A stretch of 64,000 nt of DNA from Rhizobium sp. ARZ01 (lineage in GTDB: Bacteria > Pseudomonadota > Alphaproteobacteria > Rhizobiales > Rhizobiaceae): NCBI RefSeq assembly GCF_014851675.1, contig NZ_JACVAE010000001.1, forward strand, positions 2,604,001-2,668,000, given 5' to 3'. The notes under the pieces were generated by a model. That model was not told the origin of the DNA. It worked only from the letters and a program-made list of their open reading frames with translations, and searched no databases. Below, piece by piece: positions 26,553 through 34,594 of the stretch. A program made the position numbers and the translations under genes. Position 1 is the first letter of the stretch, and every line of letters begins with the position of its first letter.

Positions 26553-26747
26553 ACCTGCCTGTATCGAGCCATATCAACGGGGCAGCGCCGAAAGGTGCCG
26601 CCCCTTTTTCATGCCCAATGCTCGGGTTCTGTTCTGTTGCAAAAATCCAACACTGTTTGGGTGGAATTTCCGGGGCAGTGTGAGCGCCGAGGTGCAAAAC
26701 GTCACAATGGCAAGATCAATCGCAAGAATGCCTACCGTCGATGCCAA

Positions 26748-27122
26748 TCATTCCTTGAATGCCTCGTAGGTGACATATAGGTCAGAGTCTATCGGCTCCA
26801 CGAATACGTCGACGCGCATAAGAAACGTCATTGCTCCACTATCGACACAATAGTGCCCGGTAGCATTGTCGCTCTTTGTGCCTCTCCAAGTTACTCTCTT
26901 CGATATTTTGGCAGAAGCAGGGGAATCATCTCTTTTTTTTAGGTCAAAACATACACCGTAGGAGCAGTAAAAGCCACTACATAGGTTTCCCCAGACGACT
27001 CTATTTTCACCCAAATAAACCAATGTCTTCACTGGAACAGTCTCAACAGCCAATGCTTGCGCAGCCAATGAGGTTCCGATCAGAATTCCAGATGATAAAG
27101 CTATAAAAGTGTTCGGTTTCAT
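26748..27122 (-). CDS. Small exported cysteine-containing protein, unknown
   Basis: This 124-aa protein has a signal peptide (MKPNTFIALSSGILIGTSLAAQALA). The mature region has Cys in GNLCSGFYCSYGVCFDL and YCVDSG, suggesting disulfides in the periplasm. A beta-rich end follows (MTFLMRVDVFVEPIDSDLYVTYEAF). It overlaps the upstream 411-aa gene by 4 bp (ATGA), so the two are co-translated. No family is recognised. Codon use is much more AT-rich than in chromosomal genes, pointing to foreign origin. Confidence 0.7.
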   Translation of the reverse strand: MKPNTFIALSSGILIGTSLAAQALAVETVPVKTLVYLGENRVVWGNLCSGFYCSYGVCFDLKKRDDSPASAKISKRVTWRGTKSDNATGHYCVDSGAMTFLMRVDVFVEPIDSDLYVTYEAFKE

Positions 27123-28354
27123 TTTGGCGCTTCATCCATCATCCGTTGAATTCGTTCTGCCTCCCGTCCTTCTTTCTCAAGTTCGTCTAAAGTAGCCACG
27201 GCACTATCGTGTATATTCTGCGCTTGTTGCATATTTTCTTGCATTCTCGCTATTATGGCATCGGCATCTTTTCCTAAATTGCTGTCAAGTAGTTTTGCCT
27301 CGGTAGCCAAATTTATCACGTCTTGCGATAGCTTTTTCATTTCTGGTGTTCGATCTATAGCGTTCCTATTGTCCTGATACTTGTCGGTTGGGCTATTAAT
27401 ATTTCCCTGATTGCCAGCCACGAATGTGATTGCGACGTCTTTTGCTTTCGCTGCTTGATCAAATAGTTCTTTCGCCTTTTTCTCGCGAAGAGATTTTGCG
27501 GCTTCAACCGCCCTTTCTACTTGTCTAATCGACGTTAATACGAATTCGTAGTCCAGAATCTGTATGTGAGGTCGCCTGTCGAAAATGACGCCAGCGTTGG
27601 GCAGTTGAGGAGTTGGGGGGATGGATTTAAACATATTTTCAGCGTCTGCTTTCGCAACATCTCTTTTGTCTGACTGCTTTAAATATGCTTCGATCTCTTC
27701 GCGTCTCTTCACTATGCATTGGTGAATCGTTTCGCAGTATGGGCGGTCCCTATCCCCCACCAAAAGGTGCCATTCCATGCTCGGTACGCTAATTCTTCGG
27801 ATTTGGGCCTCGATTTCATTTTGGGTCAGCTGCGGATTGATATTGGCTGCACATTTTATAATTGCAGCTCTTATTAGCAGATCGCTATAGGCTACAAGTA
27901 CATCCGTTGATTTTATCTCCGTGTTAATATTACCGCGCATTGCGTCTATCGAGTCCGAAAAATTTTGCGTGTAGTCTCCAATATGGGCTTCATTAAGTCC
28001 AGACCTGCCCGCTGTATAAAGAAGGTTTGATAAGCTTGTCTTTACCTCCTCTCCAATTATAGCGGCTGATCCAACAGCGGAACATTGAATCGCTGTAGCT
28101 CCAGACGAAATATTATCAGATAATATTTTATTTACTGTTTGGAGATATAATAATACGCTCTGGTCGATAAGTGGTTGCGCTTGCTTGAGCGTTTCCAAAA
28201 GAGCCTTTGAAACATCTTCCGGCAGTTGATCCAATAACTCTTTCGTCCCTTTGTCTAATCCAATTGAGATCGCATGGGAGATGACAGGAAAGCTAAAAAA
28301 GAAAGTGGAGAATATAAGGACGAATAGTTTTGCTTGCAGCCTACTTGGATGCAT
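27119..28354 (-). CDS. Exported helical protein of unknown function
   Basis: This 411-aa protein has a signal peptide (MHPSRLQAKLFVLIFSTFFFSFPVISHA). A long, mostly helical mature chain follows: DKGTKELLDQLPEDVSKALLE near 35-55, VERAVEAAKSLREKKAKELFDQAAKAKD near 280-310, and a C-terminal coiled coil (DAIIARMQENMQQAQNIHD ... LDELEKEGREAERIQRMMDE). Cys pairs occur in the middle. It overlaps the 124-aa exported gene and lies 52 bp after a 56-codon frame. AT-rich. It could be a secreted structural or effector protein; nothing shows which. Confidence 0.7.
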   Translation of the reverse strand: MHPSRLQAKLFVLIFSTFFFSFPVISHAISIGLDKGTKELLDQLPEDVSKALLETLKQAQPLIDQSVLLYLQTVNKILSDNISSGATAIQCSAVGSAAIIGEEVKTSLSNLLYTAGRSGLNEAHIGDYTQNFSDSIDAMRGNINTEIKSTDVLVAYSDLLIRAAIIKCAANINPQLTQNEIEAQIRRISVPSMEWHLLVGDRDRPYCETIHQCIVKRREEIEAYLKQSDKRDVAKADAENMFKSIPPTPQLPNAGVIFDRRPHIQILDYEFVLTSIRQVERAVEAAKSLREKKAKELFDQAAKAKDVAITFVAGNQGNINSPTDKYQDNRNAIDRTPEMKKLSQDVINLATEAKLLDSNLGKDADAIIARMQENMQQAQNIHDSAVATLDELEKEGREAERIQRMMDEAPK

Positions 28355-28406
28355 CTAACCCTCCCTCATATTATTAATAATAGCTACATTAGCATTAATG
28401 CAGCTA

Positions 28407-28577
28407 TCAGCAAGTGCGAAACGTGTCGGGCTTGAACTCTTCATAGTTTGCCGAGATGCAGGCGATAGGTTCAAAACCTCCATTTTCATCGATTTTTAGG
28501 GTGTTGCGAGGGGCAATATAAATTGAGTTGCCGTTGCTCGACAAAAGAAAAGGGACGCTTCGATTGTCCTTTCGCAT
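28407..28577 (-). CDS. Possible 56-aa protein at the head of the exported cassette
   Basis: A short frame starts at ATG 28577, encoding MRKDNRSVPFLLSSNGN, then IYIAPRNTLKIDENGGF, and ending in EEFKPDTFRTC. Its amino-acid make-up looks protein-like. It is on the same strand as the two exported genes and ends 52 bp before the 411-aa one. It has no clear signal sequence, and an in-frame stop lies three codons before the ATG. No strong ribosome site is visible. It may be a true small gene or a remnant of a longer one. Confidence 0.4.
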   Translation of the reverse strand: MRKDNRSVPFLLSSNGNSIYIAPRNTLKIDENGGFEPIACISANYEEFKPDTFRTC

Positions 28578-28662
28578 CAGTCATTCAATCAAAATCTACT
28601 AATGTTCAAAAGCGAGTATCAACACCATTGCGCTATTTTGGCGCGAAATTGGAGGATGCTCG

Positions 28663-28974
28663 ATGCGCTATCGAAAGTTTCGCCAGCAGCAGCGTTCATT
28701 GATCAGGCAGGCACCCGGCATATTCGTTTTAGGTGGGCTTGCTGTAGCCGGGGCAGTTTATTCGGCTGACACCGGTATGATGTCATCTGTTGGTGCGCTT
28801 GCCAAAGGTTGCGACGTCAAGGGCAATATCAGCCTGAATGGCGGCGCACGCATTTATCATATGCCGGGACAGGAAGACTACGCGGCGACGAGGATCAGCC
28901 TGCAATACGGGGAACGGTGGTTCTGCACCGAAGCTGAAGCCGTTGCTGCCGGCTGGCGGAAGGCGAGGAATTAG
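28663..28974 (+). CDS. Membrane-anchored Sunset-domain-like protein
   Basis: The 103-aa protein has a basic N terminus (MRYRKFRQQQRSLIRQ), then a membrane segment (PGIFVLGGLAVAGAVYSA). A C-terminal module follows with KGNISLNGGARIYHMPGQEDY and GERWFCTEAEAVAAGWRKA. This GNI...IYHxPG...Y...WFCxEaEAxAAGWR pattern is the small Sunset-type domain found at the ends of exported nucleases and polysaccharide-related proteins in rhizobia. Its role is unknown. The start follows GGAGGATGCTCG. It ends 5 bp before the convergent neighbour. Confidence 0.75.
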   Translation: MRYRKFRQQQRSLIRQAPGIFVLGGLAVAGAVYSADTGMMSSVGALAKGCDVKGNISLNGGARIYHMPGQEDYAATRISLQYGERWFCTEAEAVAAGWRKARN

Positions 28975-28979
28975 GGACT

Positions 28980-29603
28980 TCATTTCTGGCAAATGGCGTC
29001 CATTTTCGTTTTGACGTTGCGTCGCAGGTCCGGATTGCCCGGGGTTTTGATAGCATCAATGAAGCGGTTGAACTCTTCGACAAGCCCTTGATGAAACGCA
29101 TTCCGATTGATTCGGATTAGACCTTCGGAGAATTCCAACACCTTGCCGGAAATGCCAACCGCAATGAAGTCTGTGCTACCGCTGTGATGCAGGGCGCACC
29201 GTCCATTTTCATAAAGCTTGGTGGATTGGGCTTCTCTATCAGCCTCTACCGGCACGCTGTCTTGAAATGGCTTCCATGCGGGTAGAAAGCTTCGAAAGAG
29301 TTTTTTGCTTTCCCCATTGTGATCGGGGAGACCTTTGCGGAATCCTTCAATTGTCTCAATCACAAGGAAATCCAACGCGAGGATCGCAAAACCGTATGTG
29401 CGCCGGGATTTGCCTTCTTCTGCCTCTATCAGCGATTTAGCCGGTTCCAGAAAGCGCCCTTCAATCCGGTCTTTGAGAATGTCAGCCGCTTTCGTCCATT
29501 GCTTTTCATCGGGCTTGTCCGGATCGAGGTTCAGGTTTTGCCAATGTTGAGCCGTGTAGTTCGGACTAATCCATTGGCTTTTTGGACTCGGTTTCGTTTC
29601 CAT
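28980..29603 (-). CDS. Island protein of unknown function
   Basis: This 207-aa soluble, mostly helical protein opens METKPSPKSQWISPNYTAQHWQ and has RCALHHSGSTDFIAVGISGKVLEFSEGLIRINRNAF in its second half (quoted blocks RCALHHSGSTDF and LIRINRNAFHQGL). The Arg/His-rich RCALHHSG block resembles motifs seen in nucleic-acid-binding HEPN-like helical proteins, but I would not assign it. ATG 29603 is preferred over 29633 because of a GGGGAG site at suitable distance. There are no partners on its strand. Confidence 0.6.
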   Translation of the reverse strand: METKPSPKSQWISPNYTAQHWQNLNLDPDKPDEKQWTKAADILKDRIEGRFLEPAKSLIEAEEGKSRRTYGFAILALDFLVIETIEGFRKGLPDHNGESKKLFRSFLPAWKPFQDSVPVEADREAQSTKLYENGRCALHHSGSTDFIAVGISGKVLEFSEGLIRINRNAFHQGLVEEFNRFIDAIKTPGNPDLRRNVKTKMDAICQK

Positions 29604-29877
29604 ACATCTCCCCGCTGCATAGGAGATCGGCACTCTATCCGAACGGGAACGAATGAGAAGAGCTTACCGGACATCATCCGACCTGAAAGACGAATAGCCC
29701 GGTCACGAGCAACGCCAGAAGCGCGGCAACAATTGGCAGGCGCACGACGTCGATCCTTGCAAATTGCATACGTTTTTGAGTTTCCGTATGGCAGAGGCAA
29801 CACTCGTAGCGTTTGCTCAAATTTTACCAACTCAACCTAAGAAGGCATACGGTCTGAGTACTAGGGGGAGCGATTGT

Positions 29878-30720
29878 ATGGCGAGAGAAATCTCAATTTC
29901 ATTGAAGCTTGTGTATCGTGGCGGAGACGCGGATAAGGGACGCCTCGACCTCTATGATGGAGCGGACTCTATATTTGGCTTCGCTAAAGCCTTACAGATT
30001 GCAACCCATGCCTTTGTGAAAGAGTCCATTGCAAAGACCGCACCGTCAATGAAGGGGGCAAGAATCTATATGCAGCCCCCAGCGGCGGGGTCATTCATAG
30101 AACCGATTCAGGCTGTGATTTCTGACCCAACATTTATGGCTGGTGTTGGTACTGGCGTCGTGACAAACGCATTTTATGACTTCCTCAAAATAGCCTTGGG
30201 GCGTGCAGCGGGTTTGGTATTCGAACCAGAAACCCCCACCGTCAAACGGCGCCTTGAGAAGGATGAACCATTTTTCGATGAGTTAGCTGATGTCTTAGAG
30301 GGACCGCTAAGAGAAGCTCACCGTACAATCGAAGAGTCCGGCGGTACTGTTTCTATTGATCGGCCCCGCTCAACGTTATTAACCTTTGACCATGAAACAT
30401 TGGATTGGGTGAAAACACGAGAAGAGGATGAAGCTTCGGCTTTCAGACTCGGGACCGTAACGCGCTTCAATATTCTTTCCCACAACGGTAGGATGTTCGA
30501 CAAAACAGAAAATAGAACTATTCCATTTAAGCGAGGAGAGACACTAAACGGATCGTCGGTACTTTTGCTTAGTAAGTCTCTTGATGACGCCAACAATAGG
30601 CTTCCGGGGCTGCTAGAGTTTCAAGTGAAGCCCGTGCGCTCCGCGAGGGGAGTAATCAAGCGATTCATTTTATCCTCGTGCCGGAAACCAGGTTCGTTGG
30701 GTCCCGCGCATTCTCTTTAG
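29878..30720 (+). CDS. Island protein of unknown function with a glycine-rich hydrophobic segment
   Basis: The 280-aa protein opens MAREISISLKLVYRGGDADKGRLDLYDGADSIFGFAKAL (key blocks VYRGGDADKGRLDLYD and ADSIFGF). A likely membrane-active or amphipathic stretch, FMAGVGTGVVTNAFYDFLKIALGRAAG, lies at about residues 85-115. The C-terminal half is a charged soluble domain. ATG 29878 follows AGGGGGAG. I do not recognise the family with certainty. It precedes the HTH-ImmA/IrrE operon on the same strand by 99 bp and may belong to the same functional module. Confidence 0.65.
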   Translation: MAREISISLKLVYRGGDADKGRLDLYDGADSIFGFAKALQIATHAFVKESIAKTAPSMKGARIYMQPPAAGSFIEPIQAVISDPTFMAGVGTGVVTNAFYDFLKIALGRAAGLVFEPETPTVKRRLEKDEPFFDELADVLEGPLREAHRTIEESGGTVSIDRPRSTLLTFDHETLDWVKTREEDEASAFRLGTVTRFNILSHNGRMFDKTENRTIPFKRGETLNGSSVLLLSKSLDDANNRLPGLLEFQVKPVRSARGVIKRFILSSCRKPGSLGPAHSL

Positions 30721-30782
30721 TGCACGCCACGTGAGTGTGGACTAACTCTTCCAAATTCGCGCCGCTACATGCCGACCGTTGA

Positions 30783-30828
30783 CATGTTCATTTTTTTTCC
30801 CACAATTGAGGGATGAAAAATGAACATG
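30783..30828. promoter_or_regulatory. 13-bp perfect inverted repeat over the start of the 231-aa/HTH-ImmA operon
   Basis: CATGTTCATTTTT (30783-30795) and AAAAATGAACATG (30816-30828) are perfect complements around a 20-base centre. The right arm contains the ATG start (30820), and the centre contains the GAGGG ribosome site (30808-30812). A consensus TTGACA lies at 30779-30784, touching the left arm. The site could be the operator for the HTH protein encoded two genes on, an mRNA hairpin that hides the start codon, or both. Confidence 0.75.
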
Positions 30829-31515
30829 GGGTCGATTCGCGTGGCTGTCGTTGTGAAGACTTTTCCCGAGATGGTAAGCCGACTGGAAGTGAAGCGAACT
30901 TCTAGAGAGGCGCTTTTGGAGGTGGTTGACGCCGTTGTTGCGGCACGAGCCGATAGCACAGACTATGATCCTTATGGAACGCCAGGATGGCGCGGCTGGC
31001 AGATGGGCACGCGTCGATGCCGCGAGATGCACGTCGGCTTGGATGGTTGGGTGAAGGATGACGCAGATCAGGTCCCATCGATTGTAAATCGCGAGATCGG
31101 TCTTCGGATCATTGTCTGTAATACCGACGACGGTACTTGCGTAGATGATCCTTCACGCAGTGGCCCCCAAAATCGGTCAAAAAAAGGGGCAGCAACAGAT
31201 CGTGCGGTCAGTGGCAACCAAGGCTCCTTTCTAGATATTCTGGAAGCGTCGGTTTCTGAGAATGTTGTTGCGATAGCGTCGAAGCGGAAATCGCCTCCGC
31301 CCATCGTTACCTATTATCTTTGCGTATTTGCTGACGGTGATGACATCCGGGCTGAACTCTCTTGCCCCTCTTCCGTGAACAGTGGGTATTTTGAGCATTT
31401 CAGCGAGCGGATATTTATTCTAGGAGGAGAGGCAGAGCCACCCCTACCTGTGCGTCGAAAGAAAGACGACAATGACGATGGTTCGGACTATCCGATAACC
31501 GTCAAGAGAAAATGA
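30820..31515 (+). CDS. Unknown protein paired with an HTH-ImmA/IrrE protease
   Basis: This 231-aa protein opens MNMGSIRVAVVVKTFPEMV. It has mixed alpha/beta sequence with DYDPYGTPGWRGWQMGTRRCREMHVGLD and VTYYLCVFADGDDIRAELSCP, then an acidic/basic tail (RRKKDDNDDGSDYPITVKRK). No family is recognised. It is separated from the HTH-ImmA gene by a single base, so the two form an operon. By analogy with other ImmA/IrrE pairs it could be the protein that the protease regulates or that it senses; this is inference only. Confidence 0.65.
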   Translation: MNMGSIRVAVVVKTFPEMVSRLEVKRTSREALLEVVDAVVAARADSTDYDPYGTPGWRGWQMGTRRCREMHVGLDGWVKDDADQVPSIVNREIGLRIIVCNTDDGTCVDDPSRSGPQNRSKKGAATDRAVSGNQGSFLDILEASVSENVVAIASKRKSPPPIVTYYLCVFADGDDIRAELSCPSSVNSGYFEHFSERIFILGGEAEPPLPVRRKKDDNDDGSDYPITVKRK

Positions 31516-31516
31516 G

Positions 31517-32593
31517 ATGAAGCCATTCAATGCCACTCGGCTTAGCATCGCCCGACAAAGGCGATTGCTGAACAAAAAAGGATTCGCGGACCTGATTGGT
31601 GTTACGGCACAAACCGTGACTCGTTGGGAACTTGGAGCCGTTATTCCAACTGCTGAAAACATTACAGCTTTTTCAAAGGCTTTAGGTTTTCCCGAAACCT
31701 TTTTCTATGGGGCAGATTTAGGCATTGCCAGCCCAGAGTTAGTTAGTTTCCGAAGCCAAAAGGCGATGACTGCAGCGGTAAGAGACGCCGCCCTTGCGGC
31801 GGGGTCTATTGGATTTTTGATTTCAGATTGGGTTGATCAACGATTTGAACTGTCAGAAATTCACGTACCGGACCTGTCCGCATTGGACCCCGAAACTGCC
31901 GCGATAATGTTACGCCAGCAGTGGTCCATCGGGGAACAACCAATTTCCAATATGATCCACCTTCTTGAATCAAATGGTGTTCGCGTGTTTTCGCTCGCCG
32001 AAAATTCCACACGCGTGAATGCATTTTCGTTGTGGCGCGACGAAAAGCCGTATGTGTTCCTAAATACGATGAAAACTGCGGAGAGCAGTCGATTTGATGC
32101 TGCCCACGAACTGGGACACCTAGTCCTGCATCAGGATGGAAAGACCACCGGGCGAAAGGCGGAGGAGGAGGCTAACCAGTTTGCATCGGCGCTCCTCATG
32201 CCTCGCGCTGATCTCCTAGCCCACGGGATGCGTACTATATCTTCCTTGAACCAGCTTATCACCGCTAAAAAAAGGTGGAAGGTGTCGGTCGCGGCACTGA
32301 GCTATCGAATCCACAAGCTCGGATATATTTCAGACTGGAAATATCGGGATTTCTGCATTCAAATCGCAACCCGATTTAAACGATCAGAGCCAGACGGCAT
32401 TGAAAGAGAACAATCTGTGGTGTGGCGCAGAGTCATGCGATCACTGTGGGCGGAGAAGGTCACACAGTTCGATATTGCACGAGAACTAGATGTGCCCGTT
32501 GAGGAGATTGACACTCTAGTGTTTGGTATCGTCAACCAACCGCTGGCTGCCATACCGACGCAACGCAGTACTCTGAAGCTTGTTTCAGGGTAA
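31517..32593 (+). CDS. XRE-type HTH plus ImmA/IrrE metallopeptidase
   Basis: The 358-aa protein has an N-terminal Cro/C1 HTH (ARQRRLLNKKGFADLIGVTAQTVTRWELGAVIPTAENI, key block LIGVTAQTVTRWELG) over residues 10-60. An ImmA/IrrE zinc-peptidase domain follows, with the HEXXH motif in FDAAHELGHLVLH (about residues 194-206) and EEEANQFASALLMP supplying the third ligand. The C-terminal 100 residues are additional. Such fusions occur in prophages, ICEs and toxin-antitoxin-like modules and relieve repression by cleavage after DNA damage or phage signals. It probably autoregulates at the upstream palindrome. Confidence 0.92.
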   Translation: MKPFNATRLSIARQRRLLNKKGFADLIGVTAQTVTRWELGAVIPTAENITAFSKALGFPETFFYGADLGIASPELVSFRSQKAMTAAVRDAALAAGSIGFLISDWVDQRFELSEIHVPDLSALDPETAAIMLRQQWSIGEQPISNMIHLLESNGVRVFSLAENSTRVNAFSLWRDEKPYVFLNTMKTAESSRFDAAHELGHLVLHQDGKTTGRKAEEEANQFASALLMPRADLLAHGMRTISSLNQLITAKKRWKVSVAALSYRIHKLGYISDWKYRDFCIQIATRFKRSEPDGIEREQSVVWRRVMRSLWAEKVTQFDIARELDVPVEEIDTLVFGIVNQPLAAIPTQRSTLKLVSG

Positions 32594-32651
32594 TCGCGAT
32601 GGTGAACGCAATATAGCATAGTCGCTGTCCGTGTTTACATTAAATGGATAA

Positions 32652-34535
32652 CTAATCCTGTCGGGTGCGCTGCTCGACTGATTTATGCCATTTCTTGAAA
32701 GGCTGAATGGTTGTGAGATCGAGGCCCTCATAACGGATGGACCGTATTCCGTCGTTCAATGCTGAAAGTCCGTATCCCTCTCCGTACACACCACGACTTC
32801 CCTTTTGCGCATGCCCCTGGAGCTGATCCATGATTGCACTGTCAACTCGGCTGTCGCGGCAAGCTTGTTCAAACGAATGCCTGAGTGAGTGCCAAACTTT
32901 CTTTTTTCCCTTGATACCGGCAACATTCAGCAACCTGTTGAACATTTTGGACGCGTGCCGATGTCGCTGAATGGCAGGTCCAATTTCGATGTCCGGAAAT
33001 AGCCTTTCCCGCTCGGCGACGGTCGCGACAAATTCCAAGAACCCAAGGCTTATAAGGCTCGGATGAACCGGAATGCGACGGACGGAAGCTTCGTTCTTTA
33101 CTCGTTTGCCAGTACGCTCTTCGTTGTCATTGTTGATGTCGATAAACCAGATGTCGCGCTCACAGCCAACGTCCTCGCGGTAAAGCTGGACTGCTTCCAT
33201 CAGCCTTGCGCCAGAGAAAATCGCCAATAACGGCACCCAAAAGCGTCCGGTATGGTGCATGGCGACCGGCCCCGGCTTAAGCCATTCGTTTTCACACTTT
33301 ACGCCAGTGAATACGGGCTGCTGAAACAGCCTCCGTAGATCAGCAATGTTGAGGTTCAGCCTCTTCGATCGCTTATCACCTCCCGCCGAGGGGGGAGGAA
33401 TCAAAGGCTGCACGACGTTTGACAAGCTCGCATCGTAGTGGGCTATTGCCCACTCGTACACGATGGACGCGGCGGTCATAATTTGGCGGACGCTCTCAAC
33501 CGAGAGCCCCGGCATCCCCATCGATCTAGCCCGTTTGGCGATCTCAACCTTGTTCAGGTTCTCGAATTCCCTCTTGACGCGCGCGTTCGGTGGCAAGGCT
33601 GAAAGCGTTTGCTTCAGGAAGCGCATGTCGCTTTGTGAGTAGGCGTTCAAGGGCTTGTCGCCGATGATTTCCACGAACTGCCGAATTTGAGCGTAGCGTG
33701 CGATCTCGGTTTTGGCTGTCCATCCTTTTTCCTTTCCGACATCGGCAAAACACTCTTTGGCGATATTGGACATGAGAGGCAGACCATTCACTCCGAACCC
33801 ATGAGCTACGGCAGGAGCGACCGCCATAGAAGGCTCCACAGCGGGCTCCGCGACCTTAAGCGTATTCGGCGAGGGAATAGGTGCGGGCTCCTGCTGCCAA
33901 GCCTCCAGAGCCTTCATTTCGGCGGCAATCATAACCTTGATCAAGGCGGCGCGATCTGGAGCGCTGATGTCTGGCGCGAGACGTGAGGCGGTAGCGTCAT
34001 AGCTTGCGAAATTCCCCACCGCCCTTGCCAGCCTGATCGCAGCGAGACGTTGCTTGGTTCGTTGGCGATGGACAATGTCGAGGATCGCCAGCACATCGCC
34101 TTCCGCTGCGAGGCGGTCGAGATGCGGGCGGTCAACGTCGCAAGTGTCGAGACCGTGCAGATAAGCCCGCAAGTCCGCATGCGCCGCCTTGAAAGCCCCT
34201 GTCCTCACCGCGAACTCTTCCGCCTCAACGTCTTTGGCGAACTCAGACGCAACTCTCTTGACGTCAATCCTGCTCGGCTTTGACCCTGCGCCCGCCATCG
34301 CGGTCATTGCGCCATTCTTCAGACGTTCCGCATGCTCTCGCCGGAGCGTGGCGAACACTCCATCAACTTCCACGATGATGGCAGGCAACCGACGCACCGC
34401 TTCGCGCAAGTCTCGCGTGCCCAACGACCTTTGCGCAATTTGCCTGCCATACAATTGTCGGATGTCAGCGGGGACTTTAACCCGGTGGTAAAAGTAGCCG
34501 TTCGAGTGCAGATAAAGGCGGTATTGAATTGACAT
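32652..34535 (-). CDS. int: Tyrosine-type integrase of the island
   Basis: This 627-aa site-specific recombinase has an N-terminal basic DNA-binding part (MSIQYRLYLHSNGYFYHRVKVPADIR). A long SAM-like core-binding region and the C-terminal catalytic domain follow, with Arg I in FSGARLMEAVQLY, HSLRHSFEQACRD (HxxR), LQGHAQKGSRG and the nucleophile in GVYGEGYGL. The ATG at 34535 is preferred over 34580. It reads away from the right attachment repeat, 60 bp distant, the usual position for an integrase. A structured inverted repeat lies between the start codon and the repeat. Confidence 0.93.
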   Translation of the reverse strand: MSIQYRLYLHSNGYFYHRVKVPADIRQLYGRQIAQRSLGTRDLREAVRRLPAIIVEVDGVFATLRREHAERLKNGAMTAMAGAGSKPSRIDVKRVASEFAKDVEAEEFAVRTGAFKAAHADLRAYLHGLDTCDVDRPHLDRLAAEGDVLAILDIVHRQRTKQRLAAIRLARAVGNFASYDATASRLAPDISAPDRAALIKVMIAAEMKALEAWQQEPAPIPSPNTLKVAEPAVEPSMAVAPAVAHGFGVNGLPLMSNIAKECFADVGKEKGWTAKTEIARYAQIRQFVEIIGDKPLNAYSQSDMRFLKQTLSALPPNARVKREFENLNKVEIAKRARSMGMPGLSVESVRQIMTAASIVYEWAIAHYDASLSNVVQPLIPPPSAGGDKRSKRLNLNIADLRRLFQQPVFTGVKCENEWLKPGPVAMHHTGRFWVPLLAIFSGARLMEAVQLYREDVGCERDIWFIDINNDNEERTGKRVKNEASVRRIPVHPSLISLGFLEFVATVAERERLFPDIEIGPAIQRHRHASKMFNRLLNVAGIKGKKKVWHSLRHSFEQACRDSRVDSAIMDQLQGHAQKGSRGVYGEGYGLSALNDGIRSIRYEGLDLTTIQPFKKWHKSVEQRTRQD

Positions 34536-34550
34536 GTCTCGACCGGTCAA

Positions 34551-34582
34551 TTTTGACACCGGTGTGAAAATCGGTGTCAAAA
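34551..34582. promoter_or_regulatory. Inverted repeat between integrase start and right attachment repeat
   Basis: TTTTGACACCG (34551-34561) and CGGTGTCAAAA (34572-34582) form a perfect 11-bp dyad with a 10-base spacer. The octamer palindrome GACCGGTC lies at 34541-34548. These are likely integrase or excisionase arm sites or an operator controlling int. They would also fold in any minus-strand transcript crossing from the 6S gene. Confidence 0.6.
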
Positions 34583-34594
34583 GTTTCGATACGA

